58,165 nt of DNA from Purshia tridentata (GCA_003254885.1 QANT01009093.1:1-58165); one strand, 5' to 3'. Shown: positions 13,084 to 25,400, counted from the first letter of the stretch. Notes: generated by a model not told the origin, from the letters alone. Translations and numbers: made by a program.

Positions 13084-16000
13084 GATGCATGAATGCATGC
13101 AACTTTTGTTTTTCCACTGGGTCATAAAATCCCGAGGGGTCCTTATTTTAATGATCCTTTCCCATTTGTAACATTATTAACTGATTTTCATTTCAAAGGT
13201 TTATGTGGCTTTCCAAATTTGTTTTTTCTCTGACTCTGCTCAGCTGGTCATTGCAGCTGAAAGATTTAACAGTGCAGTTACTAGCAAAGCAAAGACTGAG
13301 CCATGGTGAAGTGCAAGCTTATGGAACACCTCGCAGACTGGTGGTATAATTATAAATTTTGCTGCTTAATTTCTAGACTTAATTCTTCTCAAGCATTTTC
13401 ATTTTGAGGTTGACCCTTTTTATTTCTTTTGGATGCATCAATATAATTGGTTGAATCTGGAACACTGTCATATGTTGATTAATAACTAAATGGTCTTAAG
13501 CTTGCATGATCTTTAGGGTAAAGGAACTATGAATGGTCGATAGCTATAAGATTGTTAAAGTAAAAAAAGCCTACTATCTCCGTAAATCTTCATATTTGAA
13601 TTCAACTCCTTGATTTAGGCTTTGTTAAGATCATTGAGTTTTAAATCTGTCTAATTACAACTGATCCCTTTGGATGCGCTGCTCTCACAAGAAAGAAAAC
13701 TGTCTTCTACATCCTTGCTTCCTTTTTCCATTTCCCTTTGGATGCGCTGCTCTCACAAGAAAGAAAATAGGTATTTTCAGTCAAAAAGTCTAAACTCCAT
13801 TGAGTTTTTGCTCTTAAACTGTCTTCTACATCCTTGCTTCCTTTTTCCATTTTGAGTTTTCAGATAAGATAGCTTTAGCAGGTATTTTCAGTTTATCCTT
13901 TTGTTATAGCAGGTATTTTCAATTTATCTTTTTGTTATTTTTGGTCAATAGTTTTATCTTTTTGTTATGTTGAATTTCCAATTGCCTAATTCAAGCTTCT
14001 CTTTTTTGAGATACTTCCACAATTTTTACGCTTGGATATCTATTCTATCTTGTTCTCTTTCTTCCTTTATCTTTTTGAAACTTTGAACTAATTAAAGCTT
14101 TAGGAGCTGCCTTTTAGTTTCTATCTTGCTTCTCTTTCTTTTTATTGTTAATCTTGTACTCTCTAGGATTGGCCCTATTCGTAAATAAGTTTCTAAATTA
14201 TGAAAGACTAAAAGAGGAAAGAAGTAAGAGGGGAGATTTACTTTGTCAGAACGGGGTTTTAATTTGTTATAATGCAAGCCTTCATGAAAGATTTTAAATT
14301 ATTGTGACAAGCCTATGAGTAACTTGGAATTGAAAATTAAGTTTGTTGAAATTAGAGAATTTGTGTGATTGTAGGTGTCACATTGTCACACCTAAGTTGT
14401 ATTAAAGTTTTGATTGGTTAATAATATGGTAATTTCCCCTGCCAGTACCGGAAGTGATAATAAAAGTAGGAATGCTGTCACTGGAACAGACCACTCAAAT
14501 AGGGGTGATCTATGCATAGTCATTCTAGGTCCACTCATGTTTGGAGATAGTTGTTATAAAATTGATAGAACCTAAAATGGATGAAATACCAGATACATGA
14601 AGACTAGAAATTGCTAAATCAACTTCTCCTCCAGAATGGCTTTTATTGGGTGGTATTTGTGTAAACCCCCTATAGTATGGGTGGTATTAGTGCAAAAAAG
14701 CCCATACTCTTATGATTTTTATAGTTTTCATTTCTTTATGTTTTAATATTTACTTTCATACTTCTAGGTTTGTGTTGATAATCTCTGCACTAAACAACTG
14801 GAGAATGAGGTTGAGGTTCGAGGCCCTCCTGTTTCAAAAGCTTTTGATGTTCAAGGAAATCCTACAAAGGTGATACCTGTGTTTCCCCTCTATTTTTAGC
14901 TTTTCCTTTAAGGCTTTTAGATTTTCTCGAATATACCTCTGTCTTATCATGATTATTGATGTCATTGCTTTTGCATGCTAATGTAACCTAAGAATTCTTA
15001 TATTTCATGAATTGTTACATGATAATTGATATGTAAAGGCATCTACTTTTGAACCTGTTATTTCATGTCAGGCTGCAGAGGGTTTCTGTCGGAGATACTC
15101 TGTACCATTGAACTCATTATATAGGAAGTCTGATGGTGAGTCTGGGCAGATGCACGCATAAGTGCATGTGTTTTGAACCTGTTATTCCATAATTTACATT
15201 TTGCTGCTACTTAGTAGTTTGTTCTAGATCTCCACACTTCATTTGGTGTTTGGTTTCCACTTTGCAGGGAAAACAGAATATGTCTATGCTTGTGTAATAG
15301 AGTCCGCCCGATTTGCTTTGGAGGTTAAAAATCCTTTTTCCTGTTTACTAGCAGTATTGCTGAACTTAATTTTCAGATTTCAATTCTTTTATTTTTTACA
15401 ATTTTGTTGTGAATTTATACTTGATTAGAAGATGATACTCTTAAAAGATGCTTGTGTTACTGTGCTCTTTGTGCTTAGTTAGAGCTCAATGTCACAATGT
15501 GTGCTGACTTTTTGAAATTTATTACCTAGTTTGGTTCATGGTTGGCTATATCATTGGTGGCTCGATTATGTAAGCTATCTGCATATGAAAACAAAGAAAA
15601 ACAACCTCAAGAGTAGGAGAACATCTTTTATTATTCACATCGAATGTGATAGTTGCTATATTTTATTATGTAGAGTACTTACTTTGGGGTGAGCTGGGTG
15701 ATCTCAGCAGGGTGCTACACTTTGTTAAGCAAAAAACATGTGGTGTTTGGAGAAGGAATAAGGCTAAAGTCCTCTGGGGGGTGCATTGTTTTGGCTGTTC
15801 TGGGTCCATTTGGATGGAGAGAAAAAGGAGGATCTTCAAAGATCACAAAGGGACAGGGGTGGAGGAGCTTTTGAATAATAAGGTTTTGGACTTTGTTGTG
15901 GGGATCTGTTTCAATAAAAATTAAAGAATTATCCTTCTCTTCTATCCTATTAGATTGGAAGGCTGCACCTGGATAGTTACATTTTTTTAGCTTTGGTCTG

Positions 16001-19000
16001 GGTTGTGTTATAATTTTGACTGTAGAATTGTTTTGTAGTTCTGATGTGGATCTCTTGTCCACAGCTATTTTAATTTTCTGAGAAAAGTTGTTTCTTCTCC
16101 AAAAAGGAAAAAAAAGAAAAAAAAAGAAAAGAAGAAACTGATGCTCAAGAATTGCACATGTTTCTCTTGTATGCTGTATGTTAGTATGTATGATTCGAGC
16201 TAAAGACCGGCTCAATGACTTTTTAAGTCTCTTAGAGCTTGATGTTAATTTCTATTACGATTGTGTACATGAAACACCATGATATTTTAATGAATAAAAA
16301 TGTAGATTACGTACGACTGATTGTACTTGCTTCTGTATATAATCTTGAACCCAACAAGTGGAGAAAGTTAATAAGCTGAAAATTTTCTCTGTGGTTTCTC
16401 AAGTTTCTATGGACTTAATGGCTAGTTACTTTGGCTCCTGAATTATTGTTGGACGGCATGCCCTTTTCAGATACAGATTGTAATCCTTATTTAATGTAAC
16501 AATGTTACGCATGGAAATTTTCTACACATTTCCTACATAATATTTTCTATTGTTTTTTTGTTAGGTTTTGTCTGAGGATTTGCCCAATGCGATTTCTAAA
16601 ATATCATTTCCAAAGTCAATGCGTTGGAACTCACAGGTATGCTAAATTTGAATTTTATGCTCAATTTATGTGGACACTTTAGTGGGTCGTGAATGAGATT
16701 GAAAACTGTCCCTGGGCACCCTGCTCATTTGCCATCTGTATTAACATAGACTTTGATATTGTAGTGCATGAAAAGTTGTCCTTGTCTTTTTTATTTCATT
16801 TATTTATCTATATTATTATAGGATCCCCTCTCAGCATAAGGAAACCTAATTATTTCAGGACAATTATGTATTTTTATATCATTTCAGAAAAACTACCCAT
16901 TTATCCTAGCCAAAACAATCACACTTCTCATACAGTATATCTCATCATTGTTTTTCTTCTTTTCTTTTTATCTTTCATTTTTAATATCATCACTTATGTA
17001 AGAGGAGCAAGCTAATACGTGTGGATCACTTGTAAGACTTATATTATGAACATATCTGAATTTAGTTCTATATGGTAACATTCTCATTTAGCTGATGTGT
17101 TGTATGTGTGCTTGTTTATCTAGGTTATGTTTAGCAGACCAATTCGTTGGATTTTGGCACTCCATGGAGATGTAGTTGTGCCTTTTACTTTTGCTGAAGT
17201 TTTGAGGTAATGTCAAAGCCTCAGGGTGAAGCATTTAAATTTTATGGACATGGCTGTCTGATGGAAGTCATCCCTTAAAAGTTTAGAGATGACACAGAAC
17301 ACCAGACTCAAGCTTTAATTGGATCGTAAAATTGTCAAGTTAGGTTTCAAATGCAAGTTAAATGTTGCTGCATGTTATTGTTCACAATGATGAAACAATT
17401 CTATGCGCTGTGCTCTGACACTTCACTATGATTTGAGGTCTCATCAGCAGAGGATTTTTGGGTCCATATTATGTTTCTAATTGATATTCTTTGTAGCTAA
17501 TAATATGTTTTCCAGATGAGTATATTTTCTCTCTCTCTTTTTTTTTTGGCCAGTAGATGAGTGTATTTTCAAGCATCAAGATTTGATGTTTATAAGGGTG
17601 TTTTGGAAGAGGCATGTAATATCTTCGGTCAATTCCTTGTATGAATAATTTATCTAAAAAGTTAAAAACCTTAAGGTCCATATGGTAGTGATGGACATAT
17701 CAGAGTTGTGTATTAGTATATGGCTATATGCACATCCACCAGGTGATGAAAATTTTCATAGTGTATATATGTATATCTACCAAGTGTTTGTCAGCATCTC
17801 TCATTTATTCTAATTTGATAAGTTCTGTTTGATGTAAATCAGTGTCTTGTCAGTTGTTTTCTTATGTTTTCAGTTCATGCAATTTACTTATAATATAACT
17901 CCAAGATCTGCATTTTGCATGATTGTACCATTGCAAATTTTCTTCTTCTTTATATAACATTGTACTTCAATTATTTGGTTTTTATTTTTTTCGGTGCAGT
18001 GGTAACCTGTCTTATGGGCTTCGTAAAACTCTTTCAGCTACTGTCATGGTATGTGGTGAACTAAAAGTATCTATCATGTCAGTTTCTATAATTATCTTCC
18101 TCAACTCTATTCTTGGAGTTGATTGTTGTCTGATTTACAGAGTACGATACCTACATATAAATCTTGAAAAAATCCTCCCTCCACCGTTAAAAAGGTTGAT
18201 CTAACACCTTTGTTTCTGAGTATAGTTTATAGGCTCGAATTTCTGTAGTCTTAATATCCTTGTGAGAAGGAACAAAGTTGAATTCATGTGTTATGAATGA
18301 CACATTTTCATCAAAAGGGTAACTTTTGGATGCATATAACAAGCACATAGTGGTAGATTTTTCATTATTTCTTGGTTTCTCTTTTCCTTCAGGATAGTCC
18401 CTTTGTTTTTCCTTTTTCCACTCTCTCTCTCTCTCTGTGGTTCTTGGAAGACCCCCAAGGCCTCTTCAAAACATTATTAAACAGTTTTCCTATTAGAAAA
18501 AAAAAACTTATTAAACAGTTGATTGTTAGGGTTTTAAAAGCTATTGGATCTTTAACATAGTTGGAACCCTAGGAGCCCTTTGAAATGCTTCTACAATTGT
18601 CTGTAGTTTAAAAGATGTGACATGGCCAAAAAAGAGATGTGTAAACTATAAATGGTTATTTATATACTTGTAGAGCTGAAAAATTTATTGTATAGGTTTA
18701 ATTACATGTATCTCTCTTTTTCTTTGACTTTTTTTACTTTTGTTTTTTCAACTTTCCTGTGTGCGATTAATAGATGATCCACTGTCAATCTCTTTCCTAG
18801 GTTTCATGGAGTTTTGTTCCCCATAGAATGCGGTATGTTTGAAGATCGACTTTAGCTAAACCTTTCAATCATAGGCTCTTATTTTAAATTTTCAAATAAG
18901 TGGCTGTCAACAGTCAATTCCTTTTACTGTTCAGTTTTCTACTGATATTTCTCTTTCTATTTATTGTACGTTGATTGTGTCTCAGCATTGAACATTGTTC

Positions 19001-22000
19001 TTGGTATTGCTTTTTATGGGAAATGTGGTGTTTTAGTATACCCATTTAAATTTGAAATTCTACCTTCTGGACTTTTAATTTGTTTTGTGTTTCTGTGTTT
19101 TTCTCATTATTTTCTATGTCTAGGATGCTTGAGTGTATGTAATTATGACTACAGAAACTGTCCACTGGACTTGTAAATGCTCGTGTTACTTTGTTTTACT
19201 CATTACTCTCTATGTCTATGATAATGATAGCTCCAGAAACTGTAACAGGTTGAAAGAGCAGAATCTTATGCTGGGGTGATGAGGAATGCTGGGATCAGTA
19301 TTGAAATTGAGGTATCATATAGTAATTTGGTACCTTTTTTAATTCTCTGGAATAGTTCTCTCTCTCTCTCTCTCTCACTTGAAAGATTAGACAGTTTTAT
19401 TATTGGCAGCTTAATTACTCAATCAAGTACACTACTTGCAGGAACGTAAGAAAACAGTATTGGAGTGCTCAAATGCATTAGCCAGAAGTGTCAATGGACA
19501 AGTGTTTATTCCGGAGGGCTTACTTAGTGAGGTTGGTAAACTGTTGTCTCTGGTTGTTATGGATAAAAAAATTTTTTCTAAATATCTGCCAACATAATAT
19601 TATAGGTTGTAAATCTTGTTGAGGCACCTGTTCCAGTCCTTGGAGAGTTTAAAAGGTCTTTCTTAGAGCTTCCTAGTGATCTTCTGACTATGGTAAGCTT
19701 TTCAAACTTTGTGGATTATTTTAGGTAGTCTTTTCGCCTTACAGTATTATGGTGTAAGATTCAACAAATATCTAGAATGATGTAAGATTATGCTGTCATT
19801 TTTGTAAATTTGCTTGTTTTTGTTAACTGTTATGAGCGGTCCATGCAGGTTATGCAGAAGCATCAGAAGTATATCGCTGTGAGGGATGAAAATGGAATGT
19901 TGTTGCCATACTTCATTGCTGTAAGTCATGCTTTGCAGTCATATGAGTTTTGACCTAATTTGTTGCTTCATAGTGGCAGTTAATATGTTCATAATTTTAT
20001 TTTTTTTTCTGGTTTTGGTGATGTGGGGGTTTACTTTTAGGTGGCAAATGGAGCAATTGATGAGATGGTGGTCAAAAAAGGAAATGAAGCTGTACTGAGG
20101 TAAGCATGTGTATCTCTTTTCTATTTATATTTCTTGTGCACGGGAAAGGTCTTGATCTGACTGGAAATTTTTCTTTTTTGCTTTTTTTTTTTTGGCTTGG
20201 AGGTTCCACCCCCCCGCGCTCCCGGGGGGGTGGGGGGTGGTGTGGTGGGTGGTTGGGGTTATGATAAGCTATAACCAAAGAAGATTTTGATAGGATAGTT
20301 ACCCTATTATGGTAATGGCCATTATGCTTCCAATACACTTTTCATATAATGGGCCGTTTGGAATTTCAAGCTTATAAAAAAAGTTAATGAGCTAATGGGT
20401 GAAACTTGACACAAAACCTGGGGGCTACACTATTTATGTGCACTTTTCTTTTACCCTTCCCTGTTATTAAGGGGACCCATTACCTAGTATCTATCCCGCA
20501 GGAGGGGAGATCTGAATAGTCCTGTTCTACAATTTTGAATGATCTGGAAGCCCTCTGAATGATATGCTGGCAGATTCTCTTCTTCGATTCAAGTTCTCTG
20601 ATTCTTTTATTAAGGTTGAACAGTGATTGAGCATTTCACTATCTAATATCTATGCAGAGCTCGCTATGAAGATGCTAAATTCTTCTATGAAATGGATACA
20701 CGGAAAAGGTTTTCAGAATTTAGAAGTCAACTGAAAGGGATTCTTTTCCATGTAAGTCATTTTTTTTATAGTGTTTAGAAAGAAATTACTTTACCTTTTC
20801 ATATTAGTATTTAAACAATAATTACCCAAATGTACTTTTATCGCAATATAGAAAAAATAAGACAATTAAATAAAAGATCCCTGGTAATTGATATTTGTTG
20901 AATCTCTGGTCGCTCTATTATTTTGACTATGTGAAACAAAATAGGAGAAGTTAGGAACAATGCTGGACAAGATGCTGCGTGTTCAGAATATGGTTAGCGA
21001 ACTAAGCTTGGCCCTTGGAATGGATGAGAATATAAATGAAATTGTTCAGCATGCTGCCTCACTTGCTATGTCAGATCTTGCTACAGCAGTGGTCACTGAA
21101 TTTACGGCCCTTTCAGGTGTCATGGCTCGTCACTATGCTCTTAAAGATGGCCATTCAGAGCAGGTTATTTTATCTTTGTGCTAGTTATTTTTGTTTCTGG
21201 GTTTGCAAGATAGTAAATACCCTGTACTTCTTCCTCAAAATTAAACATGCCCATTCTTTTCTCCCTTTTTGTTGGTGTTTGCAGGTTGCGGAGGCTTTGT
21301 TTGAGATCACGCTTCCTAGATTTTCTGGAGATATGCTTCCCAAAACTGATGCAGGCATAGTTCTGTCCATTTCTGACAGGTGATACTGATGTAGTAGGTT
21401 CATTTTGTTTTGCATTGAAGCATCATGGTTTGTCAAACAGTCTACACACACACACAAATCTGTAGTAGGAAGGAGGTGTATAGTGTATGGATTATTTGTT
21501 TCTACAGGACTAAATGTGGAGACGGTTAACATTGTGTATAATATTCAGCATCATTTTCATAATGCAATTTCCTTCTGGTGTGAATGTTGTAATACCTGAA
21601 GAAGAAATATGGAAGGGGTGAGAAACTTTCTAATCCTACCACCAACCTAAACAGACAGCTGATTCCAAAAGAAAATTCTCAAAACAAAAACCTCAAGCAA
21701 GTTCTGATTATTTTGGTTTGACCTCGCTCATTTATGTTTTGAAACTTTTATTTTGCATAGGGTATGGATTTATCCCACTGTATCCTTTCAGGTTAAGTTG
21801 CTTGATTGCATGCTTACTCTTTTAAACTCGAACTCCACTTGCAAATTTAGTAATATGATATGTCTAATGCAGATTAGATAGCCTTGTTGGCTTATTTGCT
21901 GCTGGTTGTCAGCCCAGTTCTACTAATGATCCATTTGGCCTGCGACGAATCTCTTATGGTCTTGTAAGTTCTATTACCATTGTGATGCTTTGAGGCTCAG

Positions 22001-25000
22001 CTAAGTAAGCTTAAACAAAATAAATTTTTTTTCTTTAGGTCCAGGTGTTGGTGGAGAAAGACAAGTATCTGGACTTACAAAAAGCTTTGGAACTTGCTGC
22101 AGACGTCCAAGACATTAAAGTAGATGCCAGTACTGTAAATGATGTATGAACAGTTTTTTTCTTAGTATCTTAATATGTTTGCCTCTTAACTTGCTATCTT
22201 GTTTATGTCCTTTGTGGGAATCAAATGATGATGCTTGCATTTTTTTTTTTTGTCCCTGTACTTAGGCACATCAGTTCGTTACTCGGAGATTAGAGCAATA
22301 TCTGGTATGTATAACTTTTGCATTATAGAATTCATCGATTGACTAATCTTGTTGTGTTTCCTACTCTTTTTTTCTTATGGATATATTTTATTTATTTTCA
22401 TTTTTCTGGGTATCCTATACTGAAAAGGATTTACTACAATAGTGCAACCACTAGAACACAGAACTACGAAGGTTGATTGCCACTAGCCTTTGAGATTTAA
22501 TGGATAACTTGCTGATAGGATTTTGCATTTCCATCCAATCTAGTGTGTTAAACCCATGCATAGAACTCTTTGAAAAACTGACTTGCAAGGAATGGTGCCC
22601 ATGTGACGCATCCCAAAGTTACCCAAGTGAGTTAAACTATGTTATTACTCCCCCTTAGCGCCAATGTTGGGATACCTGTATGGTACACCTACTTTGACCC
22701 AAAACCAATTGGGGATGAGTGGAGAGACCCATGCATTTATATACTGAGATGCGCACAATATTGCTAGATAATACCAAAAGAAAAAAAAAAGGATGTTCTT
22801 CCTTTCTCACTTTTTGAATTTCTGTTTTTTCTTTTTTCTCTCTTTTACCTTCTTGGATGATGTCAAATTTTTATGGTGTGTAATGATTAATTGTACATGG
22901 AAGCCTTGTCAAAAGGCAAGCTTTTCCCAAAGGTTGTTGAACCATATTCTCAACCCTCTTTAATTTTGTACACATTGGTTATATTATGTTTACAGGTTGA
23001 TAAGGGAATAAGTTCAGAAGTGGTTCGTTCTGTCCTTGCAGAGCGTGCAAACTTGCCTTGTCTGGCAGCTAGGACTGCATATAAAGTAAGTTGCTTCATT
23101 TACAAGTACAAATCTTTCCTCTGCCAAGCTTGATCAATAAAAAGAATTAAAGAAGTTCTTTCTTTTCACACCCTTTTTTTTTTCCTCAACTAAATACCTT
23201 CTTGGATGATGTCAACTTTTTATGGTGGCTAATGATTAATTGTAGATGGAAGCCTTATCAAAAGGTGAGCTTTTCTCAAAGATTGTTGAAGCATATTCTC
23301 GTCCTACAAGAATTGTCCGAGGAAAGGATGTGGACCCTCATATTGAGGTACTCTTTATCTCTTCAATGAAGATAGAATCTGTCTTTTGAACCTGAAATTG
23401 CATTGTTGCAGGCTATTAAGATTTCCATGAAGTCGATGATTTCTTTCTTTAATTTTCCTGTGTTCATTTTCACATTGGATATAATAATAATAACGACCTA
23501 AGAGAGTTTACGGAAAATTTATGTCATCAGTTCATGCATTCACTTGAAGTGGTTGATCTTGCATTCATCCTTTATCTCATTATTATGATGGCCTTGCAAT
23601 GTCCAATTTTTCAATATTATCAGAAACAATACAATTGCACATTTATGTACTTGTGTGAATTTAATCCTGGCTTATCTCCTTGGAATGCATGAAAATAAAT
23701 TACTAGGTGGACGAGGCAGCCTTTGAGACAAATGAAGAGAAAGCTTTATGGAGTTCTTTCTTGTCTGTTAGAAACAAAATGCATCATGGTACTTTTATCT
23801 TTTTCCTTTTGATTTCCATTCTGTTGTAGAGTTGAATTTAACTTTGGTAGTGTAACCTTGAATTATTTTTCTGTGACGACTAGGTATTGAGGTTGATGAG
23901 TTTATTGAAATATCATCAGAGCTACTGCAACCACTTGAGGATTTCTTTAATCATGTGTTTGTAATGGTGGTATGCTTCCTTTACCATTTGCTTGTATCAT
24001 CATTATTGTCATAGCTATACCCTATAACTTTTGTTTAATTGTATGCTCTCATAGTTAAAAGAAAGAAGAATTATACAAACAGCTTTTTAGATTTAGCTTG
24101 TTTTCAACTTAAACCCTGAACTTTCAGAGATTACAGTAGATTACTTACACTGACATCAGGAAGAAAAAAATACATTTGTGAATATTAAAGTTATCCTCAA
24201 AAAACAACAATAGTCAAGATCAAGATATCCCACAGCTCAAATAACATCCAAGCACCCTCAAATTTTAATGAAGTAAATAAATACAGCAGCAAAACATCCC
24301 TTGGCCAGCACCTACTGCATGGTTGGTCATTCTTCACATTCCCCTCTTCCTCTCTGTTCTCCCTGTTATCACAGCAAGACTAGATCTTCTGATCCATTGA
24401 TGAGACAGCATCTGCAAAAGAAAACCATCAAATAATGACTGAACATCATATTTTTTACACTAAACATATATTGACAAGGCAGGTCTAAAGCAGTACAAAC
24501 AACTTTGGCTCGTGGACTAGACTGATCAAGCTGAAATTGGTTCTCAATTGAATACGCAGGCTCGGCAGCTAGGTAGTACAAACAATCCAAATAAACAGAC
24601 AAGCAATAGATTTAAAAGACTAGCCATTTTTCTAACAAGTGCTAGCAAGAGCATGCCCTCGTCTATCTATGTTTTCTTATTTTTAAAATTTTCCTGTGTT
24701 AAGTTTCGTTTACAACCTTTCTATCTAGATAAAAACTTAAACGGGCCTGCTTAACCAATCACCCATAGCCACTCTTACAAACCACGCTAACCCAAAAGAA
24801 ACCATATTTCTCATATCTTTCTGCCTTTCTTTTAACACATACCCAGCTCAACCTGTTCCTGTTTCAAAACTAGTTTGGGTGCAATGGTCAGCTGCATTGT
24901 TTTTATTTCTATATTATATAAATATTAGTTGCAACATACTTCTTTTCACACCATTATGGCATTTTCTTCTTTATTCAGTTATGTCAAGTCTGTCAGTCAC

Positions 25001-25400
25001 AAAGGGTGTATTTGTAAATTCTGAATAAGTAATTACGTGAAACCTAGGGGACCATATAATTAACTCTAAAAGAAAATTACTTAACAAAATTATGCATGCA
25101 CAAAACGGCCCCTGCATAGAGCAATGAAGAAGTCTTGAATTGTGAAGCACTTCTGCATGGGTTAGAGTTTAGACTCCTTGGAGCAGCCACATCATGTGAA
25201 ACTATATTTTGATGTTAAATAATCAAATCCTAGTTCATTTATCCTTAATGGAGTTGAGAAAGGAAAAAGAAAAGACCAATTTTGCTTTTGCTTATGCACA
25301 GGAAGAAGAAAGAATTCGAAAGAACAGACTTGCTTTGCTGAAGAAAATTGCTGACCTTCCAAGAGGAATAGCAGACCTCTCAATTTTGCCTGGATTTTGA
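3476..25400 (+). CDS. EDD1: Glycyl-tRNA synthetase, fused alpha-beta, chloroplast/mitochondrial (EDD1 type)
   Basis: Charges tRNA-Gly for organellar translation. Thirty-six phase-consistent coding exons give 1071 residues, close to the Arabidopsis protein: 3476-3730, 4933-4983, 5448-5515, 6925-7006, 7325-7388, 8895-8950, 9188-9265, 9394-9468, 9541-9611, 10312-10428, 10520-10621, 11242-11368, 12538-12621, 13257-13343, 14768-14869, 15072-15135, 15268-15323, 16565-16636, 17124-17206, 18000-18048, 19249-19311, 19442-19531, 19606-19692, 19849-19920, 20041-20099, 20658-20751, 20945-21163, 21285-21379, 21873-21963, 22039-22143, 22266-22304, 22996-23085, 23246-23347, 23707-23788, 23884-23969, 25302-25400. 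Residues 1-70 are Ser/Arg-rich and lack acidic clusters at the start, as expected of a transit peptide. The bacterial alpha-subunit domain follows (about 75-380, with [15 protein letters not shown] in the catalytic core), then the beta-subunit domain (EIGTEEMPP near 393 onwards) with the C-terminal tRNA-binding part. No exon is broken. Dual targeting is known for the family and inferred here. Confidence 0.96.
5591..5824. repeat. 117-bp tandem duplication in synthetase intron 3
   Basis: The block 5591-5707 is repeated at 5708-5824 with very few differences, which points to a recent duplication. It lies wholly within the intron and contains no exon sequence. Confidence 0.85.
7085..7225 (+). mobile_element. 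LINE 3'-end-like fragment in synthetase intron 4
   Basis: The sequence holds GGTGGACTACTGGTCCAC followed by a T-rich stretch and an AATAAAATTTGTATC end. Similar tails follow the LINE coding remnants elsewhere in this gene, near 16020-16130, and on the other strand near 11770-11900. It has no coding sequence and the boundaries are approximate. Confidence 0.35.
7745..8175 (+). mobile_element. TRIM-like or old LTR element in synthetase intron 5
   Basis: Two diverged direct repeats, about 7745-7880 and 8060-8175, share GGGTTCTGGGCTTA and more weakly similar sequence after it. The first is followed by TGATATAAGAGCAAGCC, which resembles the TGGTATCAGAGC primer-binding site complementary to initiator methionine tRNA. 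The small size and lack of coding sequence fit a terminal-repeat retrotransposon in miniature. The terminal repeats are badly eroded, so the ends are approximate. Confidence 0.45.
9353..9393 (+). repeat. CT microsatellite forming the splice acceptor of exon 8
   Basis: A (CT)n run with one interruption extends directly into the TAG acceptor at 9391-9393 and so serves as the polypyrimidine tract for exon 8 of the synthetase. Confidence 0.85.
9690..10236 (-). mobile_element. LINE fragment (zf-RVT region) in synthetase intron 9, antisense
   Basis: The minus strand encodes the C-terminal zinc-binding region found after plant LINE reverse transcriptases: [35 protein letters not shown] and ALGLWHKLF, then [16 protein letters not shown] 171-codon open frame (9581-10096) covers most of it. 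Upstream the same frame continues but meets a stop near 10136 and a disruption near 10225. It is a dead 5'-truncated copy lying antisense in the intron, starting about 80 bp after exon 9 and ending about 75 bp before exon 10. Confidence 0.85.
11175..11210 (+). repeat. CT microsatellite in synthetase intron 11
   Basis: About 18 CT/TC dinucleotides, ending some 30 bp upstream of the exon 12 acceptor at 11241. Confidence 0.9.
11770..11900 (-). mobile_element. LINE 3'-end-like fragment in synthetase intron 12, antisense
   Basis: Read on the minus strand, the sequence holds GGTGGACCACTAGTTCC, then a stretch ending TTTTGTTCCCTACT and a T run. This layout matches the LINE-like tail at 7085-7225. 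The sequence from 11900 to 12090 may belong to the same insertion. No reverse-transcriptase coding was recognised. Confidence 0.35.
12753..12956 (+). repeat. 102-bp tandem duplication with acceptor-like sites in synthetase intron 13
   Basis: Copies at 12753-12854 and 12855-12956 are nearly identical. Each carries CTCTGCTGGTTGTTGCAG followed by CCCAAAGATGTAG. That resembles the true exon 14 start, where CTCAGCTGGTCATTGCAG is followed by CTGAAAGATTTAA at 13257. The acceptor-like AGs are at 12813-12814 and 12915-12916. Reading on from these sites in the exon 14 frame meets stops quickly, so they are unlikely to be used productively. Confidence 0.7.
13050..13080 (+). repeat. CT microsatellite in synthetase intron 13
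   Basis: About 15 CT units between the duplicated acceptor-like block and exon 14. Confidence 0.9.
13666..13853. repeat. Mosaic duplication in synthetase intron 14
   Basis: A 34-bp block at 13666-13699 (with GGATGCGCTGCTCTCACAAG) recurs at about 13734-13768. A second block at about 13697-13733 (CTGTCTTCTACATCCTTGC) recurs at about 13817-13853. The interleaving suggests a larger duplication followed by deletion or insertion. Confidence 0.75.
15655..16130 (+). mobile_element. LINE fragment in synthetase intron 17, sense
   Basis: Two plus-strand frames carry parts of the same LINE C-terminal region seen antisense in intron 9. One frame has [14 protein letters not shown] and FGEGIR; the other has [21 protein letters not shown]. 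They are therefore separated by frameshifts. A non-coding tail follows with GTGGATCTCTTGTCCAC and an A-rich end near 16110-16135. It is a dead 5'-truncated insertion. Confidence 0.75.
20206..20258 (+). other. GC-rich hairpin with guanine tracts in synthetase intron 25
   Basis: The sense strand has CCACCCCCCC at 20206-20215 and its exact inverse GGGGGGGTGG at 20224-20233, an uninterrupted 10-bp stem with an 8-base loop. Further G tracts follow, so four runs of three or more G lie at 20224-20230, 20232-20237, 20247-20249 and 20255-20258. These could form a G-quadruplex in DNA or in the pre-mRNA. Surrounding intron sequence is AT-rich. Function is unknown. Confidence 0.7.
22850..22962 (+). pseudogene. 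Decayed copy of synthetase exon 33 start, inside intron 31
   Basis: The segment repeats the intron 32 end and exon 33 start found at about 23205-23315. It shares CCTTCTTGGATGATGTCAA, then TAATGATTAATTGTA, then coding-like sequence reading [20 protein letters not shown] against [20 protein letters not shown] in the real exon. The acceptor AG of the real exon (23244-23245) is AC in the copy, so the copy should not splice in. It lies upstream of exon 32, about 355 bp before the original. Confidence 0.85.
23970..25301. other. Longest synthetase intron (intron 35)
   Basis: About 1.3 kb with no exon, RNA gene or recognised transposon. A stretch near 24200-24560 is less AT-rich and contains a 77-codon minus-strand open frame, but it matches nothing I know. 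Confidence 0.5.

Noticed and set aside
24369..24602. 77-codon minus-strand gene in intron 35
   Set aside because: No recognisable motif, no splice partners and no similarity I can name.
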